A stretch of DNA of 64,000 nucleotides from Globodera rostochiensis. Lineage: Eukaryota > Nematoda > Chromadorea > Rhabditida > Heteroderidae. How positions within the stretch are numbered: position 1 is the first letter of the stretch; every line of letters starts with the position of its first letter. A program made the position numbers and the translations under genes. The DNA lies in assembly GCA_018350325.1 (NCBI GenBank), contig JAEVLN010000015.1, forward strand, positions 1,198,008-1,262,007, given 5' to 3'. The notes below the pieces were generated by a model that saw only the letters and a program-made list of their open reading frames with translations, searched no databases and was not told the origin of the DNA. This document shows, one piece after another, positions 1 through 12,053 of the stretch.

Positions 1-650
1 ATGTTTCGTTCAATTCACAGCAAAAAGAGAGAGAGTGGCCCAATTTTGCTTTTTTTGTCCCCCCCCCCCCAAACATTTGGTTGGGTAGTGCGCCCAAACA
101 TCGATCAATCATTCCCTCCCCCCAAGCGATGTGCGGGGAATGGGGGGGGGAAGGGGGGGGGGGTAAAGTCCAAATGAACGAACCAACGAATGCGTAGGGG
201 GGGGGGCGGCTGAGTGACTAATCCTCCAGCGCTGCGGGGGACGGAATTTGCACACTTTTCTCGCATCGTTTTGGCCTTCTTTCCCCTTTTGTATGCAAAA
301 GGAGGGGGAGGGGGGAGGGGAACTTTTCATCTTTCATTTTTCGGTGTATTCGTCGTAAAATTTCGTGTGCTATTATTTTTGTATTATTTATTCACCTTTT
401 GTTTTGTTGGGGGGGGTCAACAAATTTTGGGGGGGGGGGGGTTTGGGGGGAGGCCAACGGAGGCGGAAGGGCGGGCGGAGGGGGGGGGGGGGAGACGACG
501 CAATTTGTTGAGGGGACGGAAGTGAGTGGAATATAAACAGCCACAGCCCCCCTCCCGTCCCCCGGGGGGTCGGAGGGAGAGACTGCCGCCGATGGGGGCA
601 AACAGACCCAATTTTAAAGAATGGACTATGATATTATATAGTACAGTTGA
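1..650. other. G/C-homopolymer-rich stretch, no gene seen
   Basis: The stretch is dominated by C and G runs (for example near 61-70, 145-165, 197-208, 430-441 and 480-492) mixed with AT-rich sequence. Open frames here are low-complexity proline or glycine strings without splice support. I see no gene. It could lie in the 3' flank of the minus-strand gene that ends at about 920. Confidence 0.5.
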
Positions 651-678
651 TATTGTGCATAAGAAAATTGACTGTTTA

Positions 679-805
679 TAGGGATGTTCGAGACTTGAAA
701 TTTACCGAGAATCCAGAACCGAGACCGAGAAATGACACCGAGACCGAGACCCAAAAAACCCGAGAAATTTCTCGACTCGAGAACCGAGACTCTCGAACAT
801 CCCTA
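679..805. mobile_element. MITE-like element with 15-bp terminal inverted repeats and 7-bp target duplication
   Basis: The left end TAGGGATGTTCGAGA (679-693) is the exact reverse complement of the right end TCTCGAACATCCCTA (791-805). The direct repeat CTGTTTA flanks it on both sides (672-678 and 806-812), which reads as a 7-bp target-site duplication. The 127-bp body has no coding capacity and repeats the hexamer-like words CCGAGA and GAGACC. Short non-autonomous DNA transposons have this architecture. The superfamily is not assigned from sequence alone. Confidence 0.75.
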
Positions 806-919
806 CTGTTTACACAAGCATCTTGGCCAAAATGGCACGTTTAGGAACGAATAATCCGGTTTAAAAAATGTAAACCCGGAAAAAATGACGCGATTTTTTG
901 ACCTAATCTTCATTCAAAC

Positions 920-3900
920 TTAAAGTATGTAATTAATGTGTTGCACTTTGCCAATAAACTTTGCCATTTTGCTTTTTGTTTTGTTTTGTTTTACCACGGT
1001 GCTATGCGATCGCCTCGGGCGCATTTGGGCGCTGCTTCGATGCCCGCAGGCGCAGCCCTCCAACGGCACATCCCCCGCAGGGGAGCCGCCGTTCTTTCGT
1101 GCCATGGCGTACACAAATTGGACTTCATTTGTCGGCAGCGGCGGAGTGTCCGACTCGCCCTCGGAGCAGTGAGTGCTTGACCTTCGTTAGGAATTTGATT
1201 AGACAGACAGACGGACTCTCAATTGGACTGAGAAGCAAAAAAATGGTTCCCCGCCCGCGTTGATTCGAACCCACGACTCGTGGGCACTCTACCACTGAAC
1301 TACGCGCGACCCCTCTTGAAAATCCAATCGATCGATCAGAGACAAATCGATTGGTCGCAAAAGTAAATACCTTGAACGTTCGCGCGAGTAGCCATGCGAA
1401 CGCTGAGTGTGCTGCGGCTGGTCCGTGCCGGAAGGCGAGAACAGCAGCGACTGGTAGGAAGTGTTCAGCGAGATGGACGACGAATTCTCGCTGAGCGTGG
1501 ACGCGTACGAGCACCGACGAGGCGGAGGCGAACATTGGCGCAAAAGGTCAGCAGCGTCTTCACCATCCGACACTCGTGGCACCTGAGGCAGAGAATGGCA
1601 CGGCACCATATAACACAGTCAGTGCAGTACGCCTTGCCGTCCAGTACCTGGAGCAAAAGTGAGTCTTCGATGGGCCGGAAGTAGTTCTCGTAAGCGGGTG
1701 ACATCCAGAACGGGTTGTAGGACGGCGGCGGCTCGTCAGGCGGCGACTGCAGCGCAAACTCGGGCGGGCTGGGCGGGTCCAGCGAGATCTGGATGACCGC
1801 CAGTCGCTCCGCGAAGCGTCGCATGCGCGGCGACTGTTGCTGAGGCTCGCTGACGACGGGTGACGCTGCACCCGGCGCCAGGGCGTGTTTCAGCAACGAT
1901 TTGCGCCGCATTTGGGTGGGCGGCGCCGGGGGCAATTGGCGCAATGACGACGGATGGCCGCAAGTGCCGTCGCCCGAGGCGCCGCTCGGACCGGACGAGG
2001 CCGAGTCGGCGGACTTTAGCGAAGGCTTCCGCATCGAAGAGGAAGCGGAGGGAATAAATACACCGGTGGTACGGAAGTGCCTGCTATCTGTTCGGACGAT
2101 GAAAATGATGAAAACATGCGCAAATGGAGGCAGGGGCTTGGCCAAATTGAGGAAGCCCTTTTTGGGAGAGTTGGTTGAGGGGGGGGGGGACTGCGTTTGG
2201 ATGGGGACGATGATGGATTATGGCGACGGTGCTGAATAATGGAGGGGCAGCGGGGGGGGGGGTGCCAATGCCAATTTTGTGTCTTCATCAATCCATCATC
2301 CAATGGACACAAACTGACTGGATGCCTTTTTGAAGGGGTAAATATGTTTGAATACATTTCTGTCTAAATAATCTCCCTTCGGGGGCTTCTCTTCCCGCCA
2401 GTGGGGGGAGGGGGGGAGGCGAACATTTCGGATTTAATATTGTGTATTTCGATGTTTTCGCAGGACATTTGGCCTGGGAAAAGGCCGTTGATTGTGTGCC
2501 CTTTTTGCCTTCCATTGTGCCCCGGGGAGAAAAAGAAAAGCGAGAGGCCTTTTTGTAGCCTAAAGGGCGAAAATTTGTCCCCGAAGGCGGAAGAGGGGAA
2601 GGGGGGGGGAGGGGAAGTGATAATTGCGCCGCAGAGAAAAGGGCTTCAAACGCTGTTGTTGGCAGCGTGCCGAGGCACGAGGATCAGCCCGGAGGGGATG
2701 GATCTCTGATAAAAATATCCGTAAATTTTTGATAAAATAAACTACGGCATTATGCCACAAAATTCAAGATGAAATCATCACAGATGTAAGTGAATTGATT
2801 TGCCCATTTTGGAACTTTCCAAAAACCCCGGCGGCGGAGGACAGGCAAATGATGAATTCGGAAATTATTTGTGGAAGTCAAGCGGATGATAGGGGGGAGG
2901 GGGGGGGGGGAGGCGTTCGTTCGCCTTTGCGTGTGCGAATGCCATTTCGGTGGCAGTGAGTCTCTGGAGAATGAGAGGGCGGTGGTGAAGCAATCCATCC
3001 GAGCGAATTCCCACCCCCCGAGGGGAGAGTGGGGGGAGGGATGTTTGGCCGGTGGGGGAGGGGAGGGGAAGAGTCCTATTTTAGCTTTAGGGCCTTCGGG
3101 CCTTGCTTAAATGGACTGGAGAGGGGGGGGGGGGGAATGCTCAAACGGAGGGAACGTTTGGATGATCCCAAACGGATGACGGGGGACATTTTGGCCACAA
3201 AATGATGGATGAGAGACCTTCTTGGCCAAAAAAGGGGGACGGGGGGGGGCAATAAACGCTCAGAGACAGAGAAGGCAATAAATACTGCTGCGGTAGATTT
3301 GGGCCATGCTGGAGGGCATTTTACACACTTTTTCAATTTTATCGAATGAACGGAAAGAAAGGCATAAAGGTGGGGGGGGGGGAGGGGGGGGCATTAATTA
3401 ATGAACAAAAGACGTTTAAAAATTCGCCCGGGGCGCGCCAAAGGCTTTCCTTCCCACGGGCAATGGCAATTGAATGATTTGAGGGAAGGGCGGGCACATT
3501 TTTGGGGGGGGGGGGGGATTCGCTGAAAAAGCGGTGGGAAAAGCGTTTGAATGTTTGCCTTCGTTTGCGTACAGTAATCGGACTGATCGGAGGATTAATT
3601 ATCGGATGGGCGCTAATTGATGTTGCGGAATGAACAAATTAGAAAAGTATTTGAAAACATTTTTATGGTTTGTCTATGCAATTTTAGAAGATAAAAGACC
3701 AACACGCAAAAGAAGGACCACTTCAACGAAATTGGGCCCGAATTTGAAGTGGGGCAAAGAGGCGGATAAGCGGAGGGGATAATCCCCCCGGGGGAATTAA
3801 AGAAAGAAAGTGCCATTACGAGAAGCCCAACCCTTTCGGGGAGGACGGACGAAGGTGGGGGGAGGGGGGGAGGGAAGCAAACCAATGCCGAAAAACGTTT

Positions 3901-6877
3901 TTGGTGGTGTTGCTTCTCATTATGGCCCCTGGGAATTAGCATGAAGAACAACAGACTGTGAAATAGAGAGAGAACAATATAGAGAAAGCGGAGAGGAAGC
4001 AATTATGGCAAAATCAGTGCCGAACTCTTTGTTCGGCTAATTGACGGGGAGACCAAATCGAGCGTCGCCCGGGGGGTTTCCGTCGTCACATTCGCTCATT
4101 TGTCGGCGGCGCTCACAAAGAAAATAATTTCTTTGAACAAATCCCTTTGGTTGAAAATGGCCTCAATGCTTATAAATATTTAAAAATACCAATAATGATT
4201 TTATCGTTTATTCGCAATTAGCGGGCCCCGATGCAACGATTGGTCTCGGCTTGGGACGGATATAAGTCGATGCCGCCTCCAAATGAATGATTAATGGACG
4301 GGTGGGTAATTAGGCGGGGGGGGGGGGGGGAGTCAGCTGAGTCTGATCCTGATCGGTTGGGTTGTTCAATGTGTTCGATGAATGTGTCCATGATTTTGTT
4401 TTGATTTTTATATAAAAAATAAATGCGAATATATGAGACACGGCGGAAGGACTTCTTGGGCGTGACGGAAATTTGCAGCAGTTTCTGAATTTGGAACAAT
4501 GATTTGCCCGACAGTGAAGGCGGGCGCTGAGTGTGTGGCCAAGGATAAACCGGACTAATCCCCCGGGGGGGGGGGATCGTCGGTTAGCGCGGCATCTCCA
4601 AAACGAAGACGCGCAAAGGGAACTACGTCAATTGGGGATTATAAGGGCGTTTGGTAACCGTCTGAAGCTAAAAAAACAAACTGAAAAGCCTTTTTGAAAT
4701 CTTTCTTAGGCCAATGCTTTCACTTTTCTTGAAAGTTGAGAGGCAATTGCATAGAAATTGGGCCACCAGATATTTGGCCAAAACCTTTGGAACCTTTGCA
4801 CTTTTGGCCCCAGAGGGGGGGGCATCGCAAACGAAGCAAAAGGCAAAACAGCCCCCCCCCCCGAGGGGACGCTTATCTCGACAATACAAGCCACCTTTGT
4901 TTGGGGCGCTCGGAGGGAGGCTTGGCCATTTGAGTGCAATGAGCTGTATAATTTGGGGGGTGGGGGAATATTCGGGTGGTCAAGGTCGAAGTGGAGGGGC
5001 GGGGGGGGGGGGAAACGCTTTTGGGAGAAGGGCATTTAGCAAATTGTTCAGATGGTAACAGTTGGCCAGAAATTGATGCGCCCCGGGGGGAGGGGGGACG
5101 GGCGGATTTGTCAGCATTCAGCGGGGTCAGGTGGTGAATGTGATTGAAGGTGATCACATCGTGTTCCTTTGATTGCCGCCAGCGGAAAACATCCGACAAA
5201 CAGCCGAAGCGGAAAAGGGCGGAATTGATAGATGGATGGACTGATCAGTCAGTTAAGGATGCATGGTGATTTGATCTGATCAGTCAAGGATGGACTGATC
5301 AATCAAGGATGCTCTGATCAATCAAGGATGACCTGATCAGTCAAGGATGTCAGTCAAGGATGGTCTGATCAGTCAAGAATGGTCTGATCAGTCCAAGGAT
5401 GGTCTGATCAGTCCAAGGATGGTCTGATCAGTCCAAGGATGGTCTGATCAGTCCAAGGATGGTCTGATCAGTCAAGGATGGTTCTGATCAGTCAAAAGGC
5501 GCACTTTCGATGGGACGACAAGTCGCGCCGGAGGGGATGGCCGCAGAAGCAGACGGAAGAAAGAAAAGGAGTAAAAAACAAATTGGTTGGTGACCATGCA
5601 AATGCGTTCCTTTCACTCGTCTCAATTTCCATTCCATCCCAAACCAAACAGATAAATAAGCCCATTCATTCGTTGCCTCAGGGGGTTTATTCCGGCATAA
5701 AATTAATTGCTTCGGGCGTTGCCGCATGTGCCAATGCCAACACATCCGTCCCCAGCGGCTGGCGTTTTTTTTTGTCCGCTAAATTTAATTAATCCCTGAG
5801 CGTATGCCCCCTCAACAATTCCTCCCCTCGGGGGCTGGCGAGGGCAGACACAAAGGGAAAGGCAAATAAATCCAATTAGCGATCACAAAACAAAAGAAAC
5901 ATAAATCAGACGTGAGTAGAAAGCCTAAATAATATTTAATTTAATTAAACCTTTAATCATTAAGCTGAAATTCAAAATATAAATGCAAATTGACTCTTTG
6001 ACTTTTTTGCCTCGCGGGCATTTTAAAATTATGGCAAAGTGCAACACATTGTATTTAAGTACATTTACATATTTATAAACCTTTTTTTTTGTTTAACAAA
6101 GGTAAAACGCCGGCTAATAGGCCTGACAAATTAGGCCCAAAAAGTTTCCTTTCATTGGCTTGGCAACGCCATTCATTCATTCAATGCCCGGAGGGGTTTT
6201 CATTTTCATTTTAATGCCCAATGGCAGGCTAAACATTTAAAAACTTATTTTACTTACCAGAAAAGAGGAATTGCTCCCGGCGCTTGTTGCGGTGGACGGT
6301 GCCGGAGAACGTGGGGAGCCGAGGCCAAAAGTGCCGGCGGCGCGGGGCGACGGAAGCAGCCAAAAGGAAGGCGCGGCGGCGGCGGCGGAGTCACGCACCG
6401 GGGAGAAGCACGGAGGCGGGGCGGGCACGCGACGACGCGCGAAAAGGGAAGGGCCGTCGCCGCCGCCACCGGCACTGCCGTAGGGGACAACCGCCGGAGG
6501 GGCTGAAAAACGGGGAATTTTGGCACTATCAACAGAAGAGAATGTTGTTGTTGTTGTTGTTCACCGCTTAGCACAGCCATCGCCGCCGGGGTATGCTGTT
6601 GCTGCTGCTGCTGCTGTTGTTCGTAATTGTTGCATAACGGCGAGGTTGGCGGGGGCATGTAACCGATTGGGGGCCGTGGAGAGAGTGCCGGCGGAGTTGG
6701 AGCAGTCACTGAACCACCGCGGCCCACCGCCACCGCTACTGCAGTTGCCTCCAACGCGACGCGAACGGACGGAGAGGAGACTTTGTTCTGTTGCTGCTGG
6801 TGTTGGTGTTGAACAACATCGTTGCCGGCATGAACTTTCTCATTTTGTTGCTGCAGCCGATCATCCGACGAATGCAT
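920..6877 (-). CDS. Unrecognised multi-exon protein, glutamine- and proline-rich
   Basis: I do not recognise the family. Exons with matching phases are 6877-6565, 6502-6258, 4526-4442, 2087-1648, 1582-1371 and 1175-920. The last may instead splice out at 994 (donor GTG|GTAAAA) into sequence before the window, otherwise it reads to a stop at 920. The ATG at 6877 opens a hydrophilic N-terminus with two Gln runs and proline-rich text. The third exon is a short conserved-looking segment (LSGKSLFQIQKLLQISV). The fourth carries basic patches and a PPPSY motif (PPxY type, a possible WW-domain ligand). The fifth is Ser-rich. About 517 residues are modelled, with no signal peptide or membrane segment. 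Splice sites are good (GTAAGT at 6257) except the third donor (C|GTGTCT), which is weak, so additional exons in the 2.1-4.4 kb interval are possible. Confidence 0.55.
1244..1314 (-). pseudogene. tRNA-like Pol III relic inside an intron
   Basis: On the minus strand there is a perfect A-box (TAGTTCAGTGG, 1302-1292) and a near-perfect B-box (GGTTCGAATC, 1271-1262), followed by genomic CCA and a T7 run (1243-1237), the Pol III terminator. A normal anticodon arm plus variable loop does not fit between the boxes: only one 5-bp stem (CCCAC/GTGGG) is present, and the acceptor stem pairs poorly. It is best read as a truncated tRNA or the head of a tRNA-derived SINE. It lies in the intron between 1370 and 1176 of the host gene, on the same strand. 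Confidence 0.5.
5235..5500. repeat. Tandem repeat, about 20-bp unit with palindromic TGATCA core
   Basis: The unit ATGGTCTGATCAGTCCAAGG is repeated about a dozen times. The copies between about 5390 and 5470 are near-identical and those at the 5' edge are degenerate. It falls in the long second intron of the minus-strand gene. Confidence 0.85.
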
Positions 6878-9138
6878 TTTATTCCAACCAATTCTCTTCA
6901 GATGAAGTGATCGGAATTTACTGATCAGCGACTAATTAACTGGCGAGAAATGCCCTGGGGGTTTAAAGGACAAAAAGTTAAAGCAATAAAATTGAGGTGA
7001 TTATTATGTAAAAAGAGATAATTGAAGACACAAATAAATATCAGCTGACTAATTGTGGAAAGTGATCGCTGATCAAAAAGAGATCCCGATCGAGAAAATT
7101 CATTTGTTTTTGCTGTGTTCTCCATTTACCATTTGTCATTCAATTCGCCCACCCAAAAAGGGACGGGGAGCAAAATGGGGGCAATTCAAAAGATGGATTT
7201 TGTCGCATTTTTGCCGTTTCTCTTCGGCAGTTACCTAATTCGGTCGAGAATGCCCCACGGCGACACAAAAATGCCCACGGCGTACAAACAAAAAGTGAAG
7301 AGGCCGCGGCGGGCGCATTTTGTTGGGCGCTGAAGCGGCGTGGGAACCAAAAAAGAAAATGGGGGGGGGGGAGGGGGGAGAATATGCAATCCATCGCTAA
7401 TCGGAGCTTTGAATGCTGGGGAAGCAAACAGGCAAAAGTGCGTTAAACCGTAAATTCAAATGTTGAGACTTTGCACAAAATGCCAAAAAAGCGTTTCGTC
7501 TCCCAAAAAATAAATAAAGTCATTCCCGCGAATCTCGAAAGACAATTAGTCGGGCTTAATATGTATAGATGGAAAGTGTGAAATGAGCTTTAAAGTGTTC
7601 AGTGTTTAGAGGACAAATGGACGGGGGGGGGACGGGGGGCGGGGGGGGGGAATAATGGGATTTGGGGGGAATTATTGGATTTGCGGGGGGGGGGGGACGG
7701 CGGAGGGATGGGAAAAGATGGAATTTGCTGCTTCTTTTTTTGTTTCTTGGGCCCGCGGGTGCCGCCAGATGGTGTGGAATTTTGCGGGGATAAATTAAAT
7801 TTGTTGGGAGGGGGGGGAATTTGAGACGCCCCCGGGGTGATCCCTCCGTCGTTTGAAGGCGCCCAAATTGGGCCCCAACGACACTTTTTGAGAAATTTTC
7901 AAAGCTTTTCGTGCTTAAAAACGTGACTAATTTTGGCAGTTTACTGTTTGAACAGCTTGAAAATGTGAAGCGCCAATGAATAGAAAATAATTCTGCAAAT
8001 TTAGGCGAAAAATTCTTAATTTTGAGGGGAGAAAGGCAAAAAGTTTGGTTTGGGGGGGGTGGGGAAAGCAATGGAAAGGACTCGTAAATTCATTTTATGC
8101 CTTTCACAAACATTTTGAGTTGTTTTGAGACGCAAAATTTGACAATTTGGGGGGACTTTGGGTGAGCGTCCCCCCGGGGGAAGTGCGGGGCGGGCATAAA
8201 TAAATGTCCCGTGCGACTCGACGACTCATTTATTTTTATACCCTCACGGAAAGAACTCAAAATGTACTCGTCTTATTTTTGTCTGAAATTGCCAATAATT
8301 GAATTTTCCCGGAGGCAACAAAAATTGGCTCGGACCCATCAAATTGTCCGTGAGGCATTTCATCCATTACCCCCCCCTCCTACAACAATATGAAAATTTA
8401 AGGAAATTGCCCGGGGGGAATTGCTCAAAAGACACGAAAGATATGAATGAACGACGGACGACGGATGACGAAGGAATAATAAAAGGTAAAACGGGAGGAA
8501 ATATGGGGGGGCATTTTGGGTCAAGATGCGCTGGGGGGGACGACATGATGAATTTGAAGGAGGAGGAGCTGTGACCTTAGAAGAGCACCGGAGGGGCGGC
8601 TGAGGGCGAATGCATTTGGGGGGGGGGCGCGGGACGAAACGATGCGGCGACGACGACGACGGCGGCGAGAGGCGTTCGTTCAACCGTCCTCCATGGAAGA
8701 GGACTCAAAGTTGGGGACGGATTTTCTTCCGGTGAATTGAATGGGCTTTGGGGGGGGGGGGGGTTGGGGGGGGGGATTGACTTGTGGTGACAGCAGCAGA
8801 AGACGATAAACTCCGCGGAATGGGCCAAGTGAAATATGAGAATTGGTCCGCTCAAAGTTGGCTGACGCCGGGGGGGGGGGGGGGTGGCGCCGTCACTCGG
8901 CGCGGCCGTCCGGCAATTTGAGAAGGCGCGCGTCTGCGATTTCGGAGCCGTTTTCTCGAAGACGTCCCCCCCCCCCCCCCCCAAATTAAAATGGTTTTGT
9001 GCCGGCCTTTCATTGTGTCTTCAAAAAAAACTGTCACAAGCAGCACAAAAAACTGCTCAATAAAACGATCAACAATGTGCAATTTTCATAGAAAAGTTTC
9101 ACACACATTTTATAATCGCTTTTCATTCGCCGGGATCA
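6878..9138. other. Intergenic stretch, no gene seen
   Basis: AT-rich sequence alternates with G or C runs (7620-7700, 8750-8775, 8868-8884, 8966-8982). No open frame has coherent splice sites or recognisable protein character. It should contain the promoter of the minus-strand gene starting at 6877, but no motif is identifiable. Confidence 0.4.
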
Positions 9139-9381
9139 CTTTCTGTCCCAAAAGCGTCGGAAATGCCAATGCCACGGGTGCATCACCAAAAGCAATGCAC
9201 CGGCGACCAACGGAAGAGCGAAATAGCGCCATTTTGGCTCGCCGGTGAACAGCCGCGCACTCAGCGGAACGCGTCGATTTGCGGCGGGGTCCGACGGCTG
9301 GGCGCGCTGACCGCCCAAAATGGTGTCAAAAATGCCGGCTTGCTGCTTCGACGTCTCGGCACGGTCCTTCATTAAGTCCAT
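9139..9381 (-). CDS. Possible small C-terminally anchored membrane protein or terminal exon
   Basis: After the acceptor CACCTGCAG (minus strand) an 80-residue reading frame opens with ATG at 9381 and ends in TGA. It is hydrophilic at first, then has one hydrophobic stretch (FALPLVAGALLLVMH, residues about 55-69) followed by a short basic tail, as in tail-anchored proteins. Either it is a whole small gene whose acceptor receives a spliced leader, or it is the last exon of a gene whose upstream exons I could not find. The family is not recognised. Confidence 0.3.
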
Positions 9382-9399
9382 CTGCAGGTGGACAAGCAA

Positions 9400-12053
9400 T
9401 TTGATTACGAGTTCTGTTTTCTATTCCAAAATTCCGGGCACTTTTAAGCCGAAATTCGTAAACTTTTTCCTAAATTTATATCCCCCAGGCTGATTAATTG
9501 AGTGCCATGTCTTCAAAAAAATGCCGTACAATTTTGTCTTCAATGAAAAACAATTCCGTTTTGGCTGTTTAAATTGCCAGAATAAATTTTTGCAATTCTT
9601 TGGACATGTTTTATAATATAAATTCCCAAGTTTTGTTGAAAATGTACTACCTTTTTCTCGCCGCCGTGATCATAAATAAATGCCATTGTCGTGAATAAAA
9701 GAATGTGCCACAATCACTTTGATGAAAATTATATTTTGGTCCAAAAGCAATGAAATGAAAACGACGAAAGTGTGGCGAGTCGACGCTGTTTATTTACTTC
9801 AATTCCCCCCTTCCCCCGGGGGGGGGGGATGTTTTCGTAAACACCAAAAGGCTTAAAGTTCATCGATTTTTTATTATTTTTTGAAATTTAAATTATTTGT
9901 GTGCTACCTATATTAATTGATATGCCTTCGGTTTTGGTAATTCCGAGAAAATGAAAAATGTACATTTTCTCCACAACTTTTTGAGAATTCCGGAAACTTC
10001 TACCTACATACTTTTTCCCCAATCCTTTTTAAAAGATACTCAAAACTCGACTCGAACTTTTTCTCTAAACTGGAGGCAACCCGGCTAATAGACTTTGCCC
10101 TAAAAAGAGACGAGTCAATTAGTTTTGTTTAGTCAAAAGTTCAACAAACGGAGGGCTTTTGAATGGTGCCGTCCTTATTTAATTGATTAGCTAACGAGTT
10201 TGGTGTGCCGCAACTTCGTCCCTTTGGCCGGCAATGTGCCCGATTTGCCCGAATTTTTGTGTAAATGTCGTTTAGGCATTTGCCGAGTAATCTCAGAGAA
10301 TCAACGGCCGAAGGGTATATCATTTGGTGAAGCAAGCCGTTCAAGCAGTTCAACTAACGGTTTTTTGAAGTATTTTATTACAGATTCTCCAAAAGTGCAT
10401 TTGCATTTATTGCGGGCCAATCCGTTCAAAGTTACAAAACTTCCCCCCGGGGGCCATAAACTTGTGCCCTCCGGTTCCGTTGCCTTTGTTGATCGGTGCG
10501 TTAACCGAAGGATAATTGTAAAATGATCGTCGCTCTCTCCAATTTGTCGTCGCCGTCGTTTCTCCCCTTTTGTCGGCACTATGACGCCGACGGATGCCCC
10601 CCGGGCTCCCCTCCACCCTAACGGAACGCCAAACATTCCCCCCCCCGTCCATTCATCCCCCCAAATATTTTGACAAATCCCTCAACTTTCATTTCCCCCG
10701 CGGGGCTGTAAATGGCGCAAATTGGGGCAAATAAACGCAACTGATGAAAGAACATTTACCAACAGAAGACGAAGAACATCGCCGCCGATTGAGTATGTAA
10801 ATTGCAATGATCCGATTTGAACATTTCTAAAGTTTTGAGAGTTTGGCACTTTTCTTAAACGAATTTTGATAATCAAAAAATAGCTTTAGGCTTTGTTAGA
10901 GTTGTTCATAACCTTTGCTTCATTCATTTATGCTTTACATGTACATACTCTCCCCCCCCCCCCCAATTTCGCTCCCTTAGATAATATTTTAATCATTCTT
11001 CCGGTTAATCCCATATTTCCTTCCCCTCCAGCGATAAATTACTCTCTGATGAATGTCCGCCCGTGGGGCTAAAAGACAATTTGGAGGCCAATTTGTCAGG
11101 CAGGAGAACAGGCGGAGGGAGCGAAGTGAATGAATGAAATTGGATGAAAATGGGGCAAATGAATGGGGGGAGGGGGGGGGGGGATTTGAAGGCGGGGGGG
11201 GGGGGGGGGCGGGCGGACAAAAATGTGCCAAAAATCATCGGACAAAATTTCTGCCCCGGAGGGGTGAGGGCCAAAGAGAATGCCAAAAAAGAGAATCTGT
11301 TTATTAAAGTTTTTTATTTTTTGTAAGAGAATATTCTCGGCATATTTTTACATACCCCCAGATTGGCGATTGGCCGTCACCCAACCTAAGAAAATTCGCT
11401 GCCCAAATTTCCGAAAATCCCTCACCGGATTTGCAAAACAATGCAACAAGATGGCAAGGCGTACATTTTGAATGCATTTTCGGCTAATAATTATTGTCCC
11501 CCCCCACCCCCTCACTCTCGAGACTCTTGACATGCAAAAGGACAATAATCCTTCCTCCTCCCCCCGCAAATCGCTCTCATTTTCACTTCTTCATTAAAAT
11601 ATTCAGCGAATGGACAATTCTGCGGGAAAAGCTGTTGAAGATTTTGGAAAATTGAATAATTTTGGCATTTTGACTTTAAAATAACGTTTCATATTTTGCC
11701 AAATTTTATTAACTGACTTTATTTTGTAAATAAACACAAATCATTGGATTTTGCAAGGCTTTGGGGTTAGGGTTTTGACGCTTTTCAAATTATTTTAAGG
11801 GTTGGCAAGCGAAGTTTTGACCCTTAGGCGCCTTTGCGGCTTTGGGCGTGTCTCTGCCGCAGAAACTCCCACCGCCTCTACCGTAATCCCCCCCCCCCCG
11901 GCGATCCCCCCACCCCCCGGGCGCGATAATGTGCGCCCCCCCCCGTCCATCCAAAACACAATTATTCCCATTACTTCAAATCTTCCAAATCCAAAAAGCT
12001 CGTTTTTTTTCTGAACCCAAGAGCCAAGGCTAACAAAGGGGTTCAGCAACTGA
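9400..12053. other. Intergenic stretch, no supported gene
   Basis: AT-rich DNA with homopolymers (10951-10964, 11170-11183, 11197-11211, 11891-11900). A weakly protein-like frame near 10140-10640 exists on both strands but has no splice support or family match. The last few hundred bases are the 5' flank of the homeobox gene. Confidence 0.4.

Noticed and set aside
936..1172. Plus-strand exon ending in a GTGAGT donor at 1171
   Set aside because: The minus-strand reading of the same interval joins in phase with the upstream exon at 1371 and looks more protein-like; the donor-like word is probably chance.
10141..10640. Weakly protein-like frames on both strands
   Set aside because: No acceptor/donor pairs in phase, no family, and neither strand is preferred.
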